Positions 8,405-17,055 are shown, counted from the stretch's first letter. The stretch is DNA of 64,000 nucleotides from JAQWCH01 sp050952725 (GCA_050952725.1 JBMNLN010000001.1:186001-250000), one strand, 5' to 3'. Program-made: numbers and translations. The notes: generated from the letters alone by a model not told the origin.

Positions 8405-9771
8405 ATTAATCCTACCCCCTTTAAAACTAGCGTTGCTAAACCAAAATAAACCAGGCTGGAAGCCAAATCGATCACCGTGGTAATCAAAGGACCACTAGCA
8501 ATCGCGGGGTCGACTTTAATCAGTTTGAAGAAGTGAGGAATCACGATTGCCAGCACGCTGACTAAAGCGATGACAATTGTCAAGGAAAGGCCGATAATCC
8601 CCGCAAAAAGCAGGGCGACTTCTAAATTGCTCCTCGAAGCAGCACTTGCGGGAAGCCCGATGCGGGTAAAGTAGACAAAGGCAAAAGAAATGATAAAAGT
8701 AATCACTCCTAAAAAGATGCTCGTGAGGAGATTAGAGACGAATTCTCGCCGCACTTCGCTCCTTTTCATCTTCCCTTGCGTGGCGATGGCTTTTAAGGAA
8801 ACCGCCAGGGTTTGCGTCGCCGCATTGCCAGGTGAAGAAAGCATCAAGGGCTGGAAAAAAGCGATGATGGTAACCCCTGCTAAACTCCCGACCATCAAAT
8901 TGGAAAAAGACATCAAAGGAATTGAGATGACCAATAAGATAATTAACCAAGGTAAACGCTTTAAAGCGGTCAGTAACCAGCCTTGCGATTGATCGCTCGC
9001 CGGCAGAGCAGCTAATTTTTCGAAGTCCTCTTCGGCTTCTTCTGCAGCGGCATCGATGATATCGTCCAGAGTCAAAATCCCCAGCAATTTATGCGCTTCA
9101 TCGGTAACAGGGAGTTCATATAACTCATGGTTCTTCATGTGATAAACCGCTTCGGTAATCGGCAGGTCATAATTGACACTTGGAATATTCATCATGATTT
9201 CTTCCACCGTTTTCGGACTGCGGGCTTTGACTAGTGTCTTCAAATTGACTGCCCCTAAATAATGGTCATCTTCATCGATGACAAAAAGCAAATTAATACT
9301 TTCGGCTTCATGCGCTTGTTTGATTAGGCTGGTCGTCGCTTCTTTAACATCCATGTTCGGGTGGATATAAACATACTGATTGGAGATATACGCCCCGACC
9401 AAGTCTTCGTCATCATATTTAATTAGTTCTTTAACTTCTTCAGCATCTTCTAGAGTCGCGACAATTTCATCCCGCAGAGTTTCATCTTCATAGGCCTGCA
9501 AAATATCAATCGCATCATCCGCTGGCATCTCATCGAGGGTTTGAATCTGCTTTTCCTTATCGAAACCCTCTAAGACTTCCGCGGCAATTTCCGGTTCAAG
9601 ATAAGCGACGATCTCAGCGATTTGTTCAACGGTTAAACACCGATAAAGTTCATCGCGTTCGTGAGGAGTTAACTCCATTAAATCTTCGGCGATATCATAA
9701 GCGTGCATTGCATCGATGCGTTTTTGCAACTCTTTGCGACTGAGTTTTTCTTCGAGCAATTTTTTGACCAT
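8401..9771 (-). CDS. mgtE: Magnesium transporter MgtE, upstream copy with altered pore loop
   Basis: This is a second MgtE of 456 residues with the same plan: acidic N-domain (~10-125), CBS pair (~130-255) and five membrane helices (~275-456). The Asp in ASGPLITTVIDLAS is retained. The glycine-rich motif, usually G-M-G-G-N-x-G-T-Q, reads SSPGNAATQTLAV here, losing two glycines that the family normally conserves. The start has GGAGG 7 nt upstream. The gap to the preceding gene is about 120 bp, and I see no M-box-type magnesium riboswitch there. It is coupled to the second copy. Altered selectivity or a regulatory role is possible but unproven. Confidence 0.9.
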   Translation of the reverse strand: MVKKLLEEKLSRKELQKRIDAMHAYDIAEDLMELTPHERDELYRCLTVEQIAEIVAYLEPEIAAEVLEGFDKEKQIQTLDEMPADDAIDILQAYEDETLRDEIVATLEDAEEVKELIKYDDEDLVGAYISNQYVYIHPNMDVKEATTSLIKQAHEAESINLLFVIDEDDHYLGAVNLKTLVKARSPKTVEEIMMNIPSVNYDLPITEAVYHMKNHELYELPVTDEAHKLLGILTLDDIIDAAAEEAEEDFEKLAALPASDQSQGWLLTALKRLPWLIILLVISIPLMSFSNLMVGSLAGVTIIAFFQPLMLSSPGNAATQTLAVSLKAIATQGKMKRSEVRREFVSNLLTSIFLGVITFIISFAFVYFTRIGLPASAASRSNLEVALLFAGIIGLSLTIVIALVSVLAIVIPHFFKLIKVDPAIASGPLITTVIDLASSLVYFGLATLVLKGVGLI

Positions 9772-9893
9772 GAAGTTTCCTCCTTTCCTTAAAAGAACAT
9801 AAAATTAACAAAGTACCGATCGTTTCGAACAACTTTGGAGAATGACTAAATAAATGATTTACAACCCTTAAAACTCGGGTTGGATTCTAAAGA

Positions 9894-10640
9894 TTAACGA
9901 CGACTGCGAGCGATATTTAAGAAATAGATCACCCGGACGAGAATATAGACGAAATCGATAAAAAGATGTAAGGCGAAAAAGAGGGCCAAATTGCGCGAAT
10001 TGGCACCAGTTTCCGAAATCCTTTGCAGTTGCCAAATATCATACATCGTGATTAACATCACCGCGCCAAAGAAAGCAAAGGTGACAATCCAGCCGATTAT
10101 ATCACTTTGGAGCAGCCAATTAAAAAGACCGAGGATGAGCGCTCCAATGATTAAGAAGGTGGCGACAAGTCCGACCCCGATTAAGTTCTGTTTGGTAAAG
10201 CGAGCATAAAGGGCCATAAGCCCGAAGATCACCACCGTTAATCCGAGGGCCATCACCAGCACTTCAATTTCAGTTATTAAAACGAGAAAGGAGAGTAAGA
10301 CCCCGGTGTTGGCCGTGTAGAGAACATAGGGAATCAGCAAATTACTTCCTTCAGCCCCACGTCGCAGAATGCGAAACTGAACGACGAAAATCATGATAAA
10401 TTGCACGAGGCCACAGATTGCAAGGGCGACGAGGTAGCGTTCTAATAATAATTCAATCGCCGCATCATCAACCGCGTTCGCTACTTGGGCATTGATGATC
10501 AGTGCAATCCCAACCGCAAGCGCCATCGCGATTAAAAGACCGATAAAAAGCCACCCAAAAGCCCCAGCTAAAAGCGAAGTTCGACTTCGTTGAAGTTGTT
10601 CGGGACGTTCAGGCTTAGTTGTATCAATGTGGTGAAGCAT
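9894..10640 (-). CDS. Bax inhibitor-1 (YccA/BI-1) family membrane protein
   Basis: This 248-residue, very hydrophobic protein has about seven membrane segments (the first at residues ~22-50). The C-terminal signature NLALFFALHLFIDFVYILVR is typical of bacterial BI-1/YccA-like proteins. BI-1 homologues are pH-sensitive calcium leak channels (BsYetJ is the model) or modulators of membrane proteases. The essential acidic pair in BsYetJ probably corresponds to Asp residues in the last helices here (YDIWQLQ, LFIDFVY). It stands alone between tpiA's terminator and mgtE. A weak 5-bp hairpin at 9865-9883 may end its transcript. Confidence 0.8.
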   Translation of the reverse strand: MLHHIDTTKPERPEQLQRSRTSLLAGAFGWLFIGLLIAMALAVGIALIINAQVANAVDDAAIELLLERYLVALAICGLVQFIMIFVVQFRILRRGAEGSNLLIPYVLYTANTGVLLSFLVLITEIEVLVMALGLTVVIFGLMALYARFTKQNLIGVGLVATFLIIGALILGLFNWLLQSDIIGWIVTFAFFGAVMLITMYDIWQLQRISETGANSRNLALFFALHLFIDFVYILVRVIYFLNIARSRR

Positions 10641-10702
10641 AATTAATCCCCTCCTTTTTTCAATAAGTATTATACTATAAAAACAAAATTAACACTGTTA
10701 AA

Positions 10703-10733
10703 TATCAAAAAAGCAGCAAAATTTGCTGCTTTT
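10703..10733 (-). terminator. Rho-independent terminator of gap-pgk-tpiA
   Basis: An inverted repeat AAAAGCAGCAAA/TTTGCTGCTTTT (10709-10733) is followed on the minus strand by a run of T. It lies about 20 nt past the tpiA stop and closes the glycolytic operon. Confidence 0.85.
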
Positions 10734-10754
10734 CGTGATTGATTTTCCCCTTGC

Positions 10755-11507
10755 TTAATCGACGTTTGCAATCAACGCGGCAAAACTCTCGACTTTTAGG
10801 GAAGCCCCGCCAACTAAAGCCCCGTCAATATTGGGTTGACTGAGGTAGCCACGCACATTTTCGGGTTTGACCGAACCACCGTAGAGGATGCGAATCTTTT
10901 CGCTGCTTGCGCCGAATAATTCGTTTAACAATTCCCGAATGAATTTACAAACATCTTCAGCGATTTCTTCAGAGGCATTTTTGCCTGTGCCAATCGACCA
11001 GACTGGTTCATAGGCGATGACGACTCTTTCCGCTTGTTCGGCGGTGAGCCCTTTTAAGCCTAATTGCACTTGGCGTTTGACAATCTCTTTGGTTAAACCC
11101 GCTTCAAATTCTTGTAAGGTTTCGCCGATGCAGAATAAAGGAGTCATGTTAGCTTTTAATAGCGCCTGCACTTTTAAATTGCAACTTTCATCGGTTTCTG
11201 CGTAATAAGTGCGTCGCTCGGAGTGGCCCACTAAAGACCAATCAACCCCGAGTTCTTGCAGCATATTGACCGCGATTTCGCCTGTATAAGCGCCTTTTTC
11301 ATGATAATCGACATTTTGGGCGCCAACGATTAGATGCGGGTTATATTTTTTGACCGTGGCAAGCGCAAGATAAGGCGGGCAGACACCGATATCGACGGCC
11401 TTTTTCTTGGCCAGTTCGACAAGTGGGAGGGCGGCAAGCGCGAATTCTTTGGCTTCGGCTGCCGTCTTGTTCATCTTCCAATTACCAACTAATAATTTTT
11501 TGCGCAT
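10755..11507 (-). CDS. tpiA: Triosephosphate isomerase
   Basis: This enzyme interconverts dihydroxyacetone phosphate and glyceraldehyde 3-phosphate in glycolysis. It has 250 residues, normal for the family. The substrate Lys is in GNWKMNK (residues 7-13), the catalytic His in VGHSERR and the catalytic Glu in AYEPVWSIGTG. The phosphate-binding GGSV and GALVGGASL motifs are near the C-terminus. It follows pgk by 2 nt with no strong ribosome site, so it is probably coupled to pgk. It is the last gene of gap-pgk-tpiA. Confidence 0.97.
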   Translation of the reverse strand: MRKKLLVGNWKMNKTAAEAKEFALAALPLVELAKKKAVDIGVCPPYLALATVKKYNPHLIVGAQNVDYHEKGAYTGEIAVNMLQELGVDWSLVGHSERRTYYAETDESCNLKVQALLKANMTPLFCIGETLQEFEAGLTKEIVKRQVQLGLKGLTAEQAERVVIAYEPVWSIGTGKNASEEIAEDVCKFIRELLNELFGASSEKIRILYGGSVKPENVRGYLSQPNIDGALVGGASLKVESFAALIANVD

Positions 11508-11509
11508 AT

Positions 11510-12724
11510 TTATTCCCGGATAATATCAATTCCTGGCAAATGCCCATCATTTTCAATCATTTCCAGCGAAGCACCGCCTCCGGTCGAGACGTGAGCAAAG
11601 CGATCTTTATAGCCTAATTTGGCCGCCGCGGAAGCGGAATCACCGCCCCCGATTACGGCAAAGCAATTGGGAAGATGCGCAATCGCTTGACAAACCGCTT
11701 CTGTTCCCTTAGCGAATTCATCTTGTTCAAAGACGCCCATCGGACCATTCCAGAAGACCATTTTCGCCCCTTGTAATTCTTTTTCAAAGAGCTTCGCGGT
11801 GGCAGGACCGATGTCCATCCCTTGATGGCCAGGTGTGATGTTATCTTGGACCACGCGCTTGACGGTGTAACCTTCAAAAGCATCGGTTTCAACGCTATCA
11901 ACTGGAAGGATAATCTTACCCTTGGCCTCTTCATAGATGCGTCGAGCAAATTCGAGACGATCTTCTTCAACGGGAGATTCACCAGTTGCAAAGCCCAATG
12001 CGCGTTTGAAGGTAAAGGCCATCGCCCCACCGATTAAAATCTTGTCGCATTTTTGCAGCAAGGATTCGATAACTTTAATCTTATCGCTGACTTTTAAGCC
12101 TCCTAAAATCGCCACGTAGGGACGATCTTTAAGATCGACTTCAACACAACGGGTGAGGTTTTGCACTTCTTTTTCCACTAAGAAGCCAATTGCCACTGGT
12201 TTACCTTTAGCTTTTAAGGCTGCTGGAACCCCATATGTGGAAGCGTGGGCCCGGTGAGCACTACCAAAGGCATCCATCACAAAGGCATCGACTAAACTCG
12301 CCCATTCAGCTGCGAGTTCGGGATCGTTTTTGCTTTCACCTTTTTCATAACGGGTATTTTGAACGAGCAGGACTTCTCCCGCCTTTAAGCTAGCAATTGC
12401 GGTTTTTAAGCCTTCACCGCGAGTCGCATCGACAAAGTGGACTTTGACTCCAGGTAATAATTCTTGTAAATGAGCATGAAGATAGCCCATATTCGCTTTC
12501 TTTTTGGCTTTGGCGATTTCTTCAGGTTCTTTTTTGAAATCGATTTTGCCAAGGTGACTCATCAGGACGACTTTTGCCCCTTGTTGGAGTAAGGCTCGAA
12601 TGGTTGGTAAAGCAGCAACCATCCGATTATCATCAGTAATTACCCCATCTTTTAAGGGAACGTTAAAGTCGACACGAACGAGAACGGTTTGGTTTTTAAC
12701 CTTTAAATCTGTAACTTTTTTCAT
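11510..12724 (-). CDS. pgk: Phosphoglycerate kinase
   Basis: This enzyme makes ATP and 3-phosphoglycerate from 1,3-bisphosphoglycerate. It has 404 residues. The N-domain substrate residues appear in RVDFNVPL and MSHLGK. The nucleotide-binding C-domain includes GGLKVSDKI, GGAMAFTF and the terminal VIGGGDSASAA...STGGGASLE motifs. The start has AAGGAG 5-6 nt upstream. It is separated from gap by a hairpin that probably sets relative expression. Confidence 0.97.
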   Translation of the reverse strand: MKKVTDLKVKNQTVLVRVDFNVPLKDGVITDDNRMVAALPTIRALLQQGAKVVLMSHLGKIDFKKEPEEIAKAKKKANMGYLHAHLQELLPGVKVHFVDATRGEGLKTAIASLKAGEVLLVQNTRYEKGESKNDPELAAEWASLVDAFVMDAFGSAHRAHASTYGVPAALKAKGKPVAIGFLVEKEVQNLTRCVEVDLKDRPYVAILGGLKVSDKIKVIESLLQKCDKILIGGAMAFTFKRALGFATGESPVEEDRLEFARRIYEEAKGKIILPVDSVETDAFEGYTVKRVVQDNITPGHQGMDIGPATAKLFEKELQGAKMVFWNGPMGVFEQDEFAKGTEAVCQAIAHLPNCFAVIGGGDSASAAAKLGYKDRFAHVSTGGGASLEMIENDGHLPGIDIIRE

Positions 12725-12743
12725 AGTTTCTCCTTTATTTTGA

Positions 12744-12770
12744 TAAAAAGCGCCCTGCGTGAGGGCGCTT
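12744..12770 (-). terminator. Hairpin terminator or attenuator between gap and pgk
   Basis: A 9-bp GC-rich stem (AAGCGCCCT at 12748-12756, AGGGCGCTT at 12762-12770, 5-nt loop) is followed on the minus strand by TTTTAT. It sits 16 nt after the gap stop and before the pgk ribosome site. Partial read-through would give gap more message than pgk-tpiA. Confidence 0.8.
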
Positions 12771-12785
12771 GCATCATCAGTTAGA

Positions 12786-13826
12786 TTATTTAATTCCTTT
12801 GACTTTCGCTAAGGCACTCGCGAGGCGGATAAACTGACAGGTATAACCGAATTCATTATCATACCAAGCGACGACTTTGACGAATTGTTTGCCACCAGTC
12901 GTAAAGACTTTGGTTTGGGTGGCGTCAAAGATTCCCCCCGCAGGTGAACCGATGATATCGGAGGAAACAACGGCATCTTCGGTATATTCGAGTACGCCTT
13001 TTAAGGTGGTTTCCGCCGCTTTCTTCATCGCCGCATTGACTTCAGCTTCGGTAACTTCTTTTTCTAAGCTGAGCGAAAGATCGACCAGCGAACCATCGAT
13101 GACGGGAACTCTTAGGGCTCCACCTTGGAGTTTGCCATCTAATTCTGGTAAGACTTGACCAATGGCTTTGGCAGCACCTGTGGTGGTCGGAATAATATTG
13201 GCTGCGGCCGCACGTCCGCGACGAGCATCCTTCTTCTTCGGTAAATCGAGGGTGGTTTGGTCATTGGTATAAGCATGAACCGTGGTCATAAAGCCACCGA
13301 CGACGCCGAAGTTATCATTTAAAACTTTGACCACTGGGGCTAAGCAGTTGGTCGTGCAGGAAGCACCGCTAACGACGTCCATTGCAGCGGTTAAGCCTTT
13401 GGTGTTGACGCCGTAGACAAAGGTTGGAGTTTTCTTGTCGGAAGGAGCGGAGATAATCACGCCTTTCGCCCCACCTTTGTCGATATGAACCCGAGCGTCT
13501 TCGGATCCTTTAAACCGCCCCGTACATTCAAGCACAATGTCGACCCCGAATTTGGACCAATCGATCAGATTGGGATCGGGTTGACCGAGCACTTCGATGC
13601 GACGGCCCTTATAGATGATGGCTTTGCCATCTTCGCTAACGGCGATATCTTCGACCGCAAAGCGTCCGTGCGCGGAATCGTATTTCAATAGGTAAGCGAG
13701 ATTTGCCGCATCGGTTAGATCATTAATCGCGACTACTTCAAAGTCAGCATCGATATCTGATTCTGCCCGACGGAAGGCGAGACGTCCAATTCGGCCGAAG
13801 CCATTAATTGCAATTTTGATTGACAT
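12786..13826 (-). CDS. gap: Glyceraldehyde-3-phosphate dehydrogenase (NAD-type)
   Basis: This enzyme oxidises glyceraldehyde 3-phosphate to 1,3-bisphosphoglycerate. It has 346 residues. The Rossmann fold begins with INGFGRIGRLAFRR; the AINDLTD segment is the usual NAD-type strand. The catalytic Cys lies in SGASCTTNCLAP (about residue 158), with the His in the HAYTNDQ region. The ribosome site GGAGG is 9-10 nt upstream. It heads the gap-pgk-tpiA cluster. No CggR-type regulator lies next to it, but a palindrome overlaps its promoter. Confidence 0.97.
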   Translation of the reverse strand: MSIKIAINGFGRIGRLAFRRAESDIDADFEVVAINDLTDAANLAYLLKYDSAHGRFAVEDIAVSEDGKAIIYKGRRIEVLGQPDPNLIDWSKFGVDIVLECTGRFKGSEDARVHIDKGGAKGVIISAPSDKKTPTFVYGVNTKGLTAAMDVVSGASCTTNCLAPVVKVLNDNFGVVGGFMTTVHAYTNDQTTLDLPKKKDARRGRAAAANIIPTTTGAAKAIGQVLPELDGKLQGGALRVPVIDGSLVDLSLSLEKEVTEAEVNAAMKKAAETTLKGVLEYTEDAVVSSDIIGSPAGGIFDATQTKVFTTGGKQFVKVVAWYDNEFGYTCQFIRLASALAKVKGIK

Positions 13827-13863
13827 ATAAGCAATGTCCTCCTTCTATTTTTGTTGCAGTACT

Positions 13864-13892
13864 ATTATATAACCAATCGGTTATAAATGGTA
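13864..13892 (-). promoter_or_regulatory. gap promoter with overlapping palindrome
   Basis: A consensus -10 TATAAT (13864-13869 on the minus strand) lies about 40 nt before the gap start. The -35 region is poor (TACCAT at 13887-13892). A perfect 7-bp inverted repeat TATAACC/GGTTATA with a 4-nt spacer (13868-13885) fills the spacer and touches the -10. It could be an operator; the regulator is unknown. Confidence 0.5.
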
Positions 13893-13922
13893 GTAGAATA
13901 AACATAAAAAAATGTTTTTTTT

Positions 13923-13958
13923 GCAAAAAAACCTGTGATAAAGCGAGTTTTATGGGGT
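13923..13958 (-). terminator. Probable imperfect terminator after the uvrA-xre operon
   Basis: On the minus strand an imperfect hairpin (ACCCCATAAA pairing with TTTATCACAGGT, with an internal loop) runs into a seven-T tract. It lies 14-50 nt past the xre stop, just upstream of the gap promoter. The pairing is weak, so this is tentative. Confidence 0.4.
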
Positions 13959-13971
13959 AAATTTTTACCGA

Positions 13972-14196
13972 TTAGAAATATTCGACAATTCCTTTAAAGA
14001 GTTCTGAAAGGGTGACATCAAGTCCGACCGCAATCCGACTTAAAATTTCTAAAGTCGGGTTTCTTTTTCCGCGTTCCAGGTCGCTAATATAATTCTTATT
14101 AACTTCCGAATGATAGGCGAGTGCTTCTTGCGAAAGCCCGCGTTGTCTGCGCAAATAGCGAATTCGCAATCCGAGTTGTTCATGAGCTTTGAGCAT
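13972..14196 (-). CDS. Small XRE-family helix-turn-helix regulator
   Basis: This 74-residue protein is essentially one HTH_3 domain. The scaffold is LGLRIRYLRRQRGLSQEALA, then a recognition region VNKNYISDLERGKRNPTLEIL and a final LSELFKG helix. The start chosen is ATG 14196, with GGAGG 5 nt upstream. A longer in-frame extension to 14331 lies wholly inside whiA in another frame and lacks a ribosome site. It overlaps whiA by 17 nt and ends the uvrA-lgt-trxB-rapZ-whiA transcript. Targets are unknown; the gap promoter palindrome lies about 85 bp away and is a candidate site by position only. Confidence 0.85.
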   Translation of the reverse strand: MLKAHEQLGLRIRYLRRQRGLSQEALAYHSEVNKNYISDLERGKRNPTLEILSRIAVGLDVTLSELFKGIVEYF

Positions 14197-15169
14197 GGTG
14201 ACCTCCGTAACGCAGCGCGAGTTTATCCATCTCGCGGAAAAGATGAGCGATATTGCTTTTAGAAACCGGGGGTTCAAGCCCCATTTCTTCAGACAAGAGC
14301 AAGGCGAGTTCTTGATAATTGGCATCTTCATGCTGTAAGCGCAGATAGGCTAAAGTCGTCATTTTTTCATTGGTCAAATTTTCTAGACCCACAGTTTTTT
14401 CTAAGAGGCGAATGCTGGCGATTTGTCTTTGCGCGGTCACCACCGTTTTTCGATAGTTATGCGCATCGCAAAGATGGATGCGATTCATCGCATTTCTTGT
14501 ATCGCGGTCAATTCGCGTTTCTTCAAAGCGCAAAGAAGCGGATGTCGCCCCGATAAAAATGAGAAATTCCCCAATCTGATCGCTCTTTTTTAAATAGACC
14601 ACATATTTATTCCGCCTTGGAATTACTTTCGGAGTGAAGTTAGCATGACGGAACTTTTCCATTAAGCGCGCAAGCTTTTCCGCTTGGACGAGTTCATGAC
14701 AAGCAATTTCTAAATGATAGTTGCTACTTTCAGGTGAATTGACAGTCCCACTGGCTAAGAAGGCCCCTGAAGCATAGCCGCTTGCCGTATCATCACTATA
14801 GACGATACTGCGATCAATCGTGCCGGAGTTGTAATTGATTTTTAGTTGAGCGAGAATCTTTTCGACTTTCGCTGTTATCCGCACAAAATAAGCCGTGCGC
14901 TTGTTAAATCGCGTATTTTTTTCATAGGAGAGGGTGGGTTTAACCGCGAAGATTTCTTGGAAAAGGCGATAGATATACCGGGCGACTTTAGCGTTTTCAC
15001 TCCGGAGGACGAGTATCTTTTGTCCATTTTCTTCCACCTTTTCTCCATTAAAGCGCGTAAAAGCTGATAAGAGAGCTTTTTTATGCGGCAATGAAAGAAT
15101 TTCCGGTTGATGATCAAACCGCGCGATATCTTCTTTGACCACGGCGGTAAAAGAAAGACCGGTTTTCAT
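14180..15169 (-). CDS. whiA: WhiA-family sporulation/cell-division regulator
   Basis: WhiA couples a degenerate LAGLIDADG homing-endonuclease-like N-domain (residues ~1-190; GYASGAFLASGTVNSPESSNYHLEI is the core, here given as two adjoining halves) to a C-terminal helix-turn-helix (~220-329; LRLQHEDANYQELALLL then VSKSNIAHLFREM). In Gram-positives it influences division and chromosome segregation. It has 329 residues, normal length. Its ATG shares one base with the rapZ stop (TAATG), so the two are coupled. The usual yvcK/glmR gene between rapZ and whiA is absent here. Confidence 0.95.
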   Translation of the reverse strand: MKTGLSFTAVVKEDIARFDHQPEILSLPHKKALLSAFTRFNGEKVEENGQKILVLRSENAKVARYIYRLFQEIFAVKPTLSYEKNTRFNKRTAYFVRITAKVEKILAQLKINYNSGTIDRSIVYSDDTASGYASGAFLASGTVNSPESSNYHLEIACHELVQAEKLARLMEKFRHANFTPKVIPRRNKYVVYLKKSDQIGEFLIFIGATSASLRFEETRIDRDTRNAMNRIHLCDAHNYRKTVVTAQRQIASIRLLEKTVGLENLTNEKMTTLAYLRLQHEDANYQELALLLSEEMGLEPPVSKSNIAHLFREMDKLALRYGGHHAQSS

Positions 15170-16026
15170 TAATGATTCCTAAACCGAACCACATCGCGAT
15201 GACTGACAAAGGTTCGATATTCTCTTTGATAATGCTTCTTTAAAAACTCAGCGAAATAGACCGAACGATGTTGTCCGCCACTACAACCGATGGCAACGGT
15301 CACATATCCGCGCGCTTCCTTATTGACTTCGCTGAGATAATAATCGAGATATTTAATCAAGTTTTCTTTAAATACCGGTGTCTCTTCTTGTTCTTCTAAA
15401 TATTTAACCACACTGCGAGAACGGCCGGTTTTATCGGCAAGCGTTGGCACATAATAAGGATTAGGAATCGTTCTGGTATCAAAGACTAAATCGGCATCAA
15501 TGGGGATTCCATGTTTAAATCCAAAGGAGACAAAATTGATTGAAGTAACATTTTTTCCCCGGTGTTTTCTAAACGCGGTAAAGATAATACGACGTAAATC
15601 GGAGACGGTTTTGCCAGTGGTATCGATGAATAAATATGCTTGATCGCGAACTTTCTCCTCGACTTCTTTTTCAATCGTCAGACCTTCCTCTAAGGTTTTG
15701 CCATGAATCTGCAAAGGATGGATGTGCCGGGTTAGTTTATAACGATTGAGCAGTTCGCCTTTCTCCGCGGTCAAAAGGACAAAACGCGCATTGATCTCCG
15801 GATGTTCGTCGGTGTATTTTAAAATCTTTTCCACCTCGAGAATATTGGCGACAAGAACACTTTTTTGATAGACACCGTCATCATTACGCGCGACTAAAGA
15901 TAAGAGAGGAACGATTAATTCTTTGGGAATATTCTCGATGACATTATAGCCAAGTTCCTCAAAAGCCGTGGCCGCGGTCGAGCGTCCCGCTCCGCTAATT
16001 CCCGATAAAATAATCAAGTTTTTCAT
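15169..16026 (-). CDS. rapZ: RapZ/YvcJ-family nucleotide-binding protein with Arg in Walker A
   Basis: This has 285 residues and the RapZ layout: an N-terminal P-loop domain, a linker with the conserved SFGFKHGIPIDADLVFDTR segment (~residue 165) and a C-terminal domain with GCSGGQHRSVYFAEFL (~residue 250). In E. coli RapZ targets GlmZ RNA; in B. subtilis YvcJ binds GTP and affects competence. The Walker A reads GISGAGRST, so the normally invariant Lys is Arg15 (CGC at 15982-15984). Nucleotide hydrolysis may therefore be altered. It lies between trxB and whiA, as in Bacillus. Confidence 0.95.
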   Translation of the reverse strand: MKNLIILSGISGAGRSTAATAFEELGYNVIENIPKELIVPLLSLVARNDDGVYQKSVLVANILEVEKILKYTDEHPEINARFVLLTAEKGELLNRYKLTRHIHPLQIHGKTLEEGLTIEKEVEEKVRDQAYLFIDTTGKTVSDLRRIIFTAFRKHRGKNVTSINFVSFGFKHGIPIDADLVFDTRTIPNPYYVPTLADKTGRSRSVVKYLEEQEETPVFKENLIKYLDYYLSEVNKEARGYVTVAIGCSGGQHRSVYFAEFLKKHYQREYRTFVSHRDVVRFRNH

Positions 16027-16100
16027 ATTATTTTTCCTCGCTCTTTTCTTGTCTTCATCTTAGCACGAAATGGTCTTTCCACCAAGGCGCACACGGGTGA

Positions 16101-17021
16101 TTAAGCTCTGAGTTTATGGGCGATATCCATCGCGGCAATCGCCCCATCATTAGTCGCGGTCACAATCTGTCTTAAACCTTTATCCACGATATCTCCCGCG
16201 CCATATAAACCGGGAACTTTCGTCTCCATATTCGCTTGGACTTCAATGAAACCACGGGGAGTTAACACGCCTAAATCCGCGAGAAAATCACTGCTCGGAT
16301 CAAGGCCGATAAAAGGGAAAACCGCATCGGTCTTTAAGATGGTTTTCTCTTTGGTTTTCGTGTTTTCTAAGACGATGCCGGTCACCACTTCTTCGCCGAT
16401 GATTTCAAGGGGAATCACCTCGAGCACAAATTCGATCTTTTTAGTTTCCCGCGCTTTTTGCACAAGATATTCGTCCGCGCGGAACCCTTGCCGGCGATGG
16501 ACGAGGTAAACTTTCGCGGCAAGACTTGCAAGGAAAAGCGCTTCTTGGAAAGCGGAGTTCCCCCCACCGACGACGACGACCTTCTTCTCCTTATATAAAA
16601 CTCCATCGCAGACTGCACAAAAACTCACTCCCCGACTAATATATCGCTCTTCGCCGGGAATCTGCAGTCTTCGCTCCACTGTACCAGTGGCGACAATGAC
16701 AAAATCGGCTCGGATGATTTCTTCGTCGGTTTCCACTTCAAAACCAGGATTTAAAAAGGTGATGCGCGATGCTTGTCCGTATTCGACTTCGATGTTGTTA
16801 AATTGTAATTGCTCAAATAATTGATAGGCTAAATCTGGACCAAAAATCCTTTTGATACCAGGATAGTTTTCAATTTCTGCGGTTTGATTAATCTTGCCTC
16901 CAGGAGCGCCTAAATCGAGTAAAATCAAATCGATTTGCGCGCGTTTTAAATAGATGGCGGCGGTAATTCCCGCCGGACCACTACCGATGATCACCACTTG
17001 GGTCTGACGTTGTTTTTTCAT
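16101..17021 (-). CDS. trxB: Thioredoxin reductase
   Basis: This FAD/NADPH enzyme reduces thioredoxin. With the start chosen it has 306 residues. The FAD motif is IIGSGPAGITAAIYL (from residue ~9), the redox pair is CAVC in SFCAVCDGVLY (~residue 134), the NADPH motif is VVGGGNSAFQEALFL, and the C-terminal FAD motif is GLYGAGDIVDK. I chose ATG 17021 because GGGAGG lies 8 nt before it. An upstream in-frame ATG at 17072 would overlap lgt and has no ribosome site. It sits in the uvrA-lgt-trxB-rapZ-whiA operon. Confidence 0.96.
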   Translation of the reverse strand: MKKQRQTQVVIIGSGPAGITAAIYLKRAQIDLILLDLGAPGGKINQTAEIENYPGIKRIFGPDLAYQLFEQLQFNNIEVEYGQASRITFLNPGFEVETDEEIIRADFVIVATGTVERRLQIPGEERYISRGVSFCAVCDGVLYKEKKVVVVGGGNSAFQEALFLASLAAKVYLVHRRQGFRADEYLVQKARETKKIEFVLEVIPLEIIGEEVVTGIVLENTKTKEKTILKTDAVFPFIGLDPSSDFLADLGVLTPRGFIEVQANMETKVPGLYGAGDIVDKGLRQIVTATNDGAIAAMDIAHKLRA

Positions 17022-17055
17022 ATTAAAAACCTCCCAAATATAGATTGTGGTTTTT

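Noticed and set aside
9865..9883. Strong terminator for the BI-1 gene
   Set aside because: Only 5 bp of stem and a broken T-tract; mentioned within the gene entry but not called.
9772..9893. M-box magnesium riboswitch upstream of mgtE
   Set aside because: The gap is only ~120 bp, lacks the conserved M-box core, and is partly taken by the end of the BI-1 transcript.
14197..14331. N-terminal 45-residue extension of the XRE regulator
   Set aside because: It lies inside whiA in another frame, has no ribosome site and no family similarity; ATG 14196 has GGAGG at good spacing.
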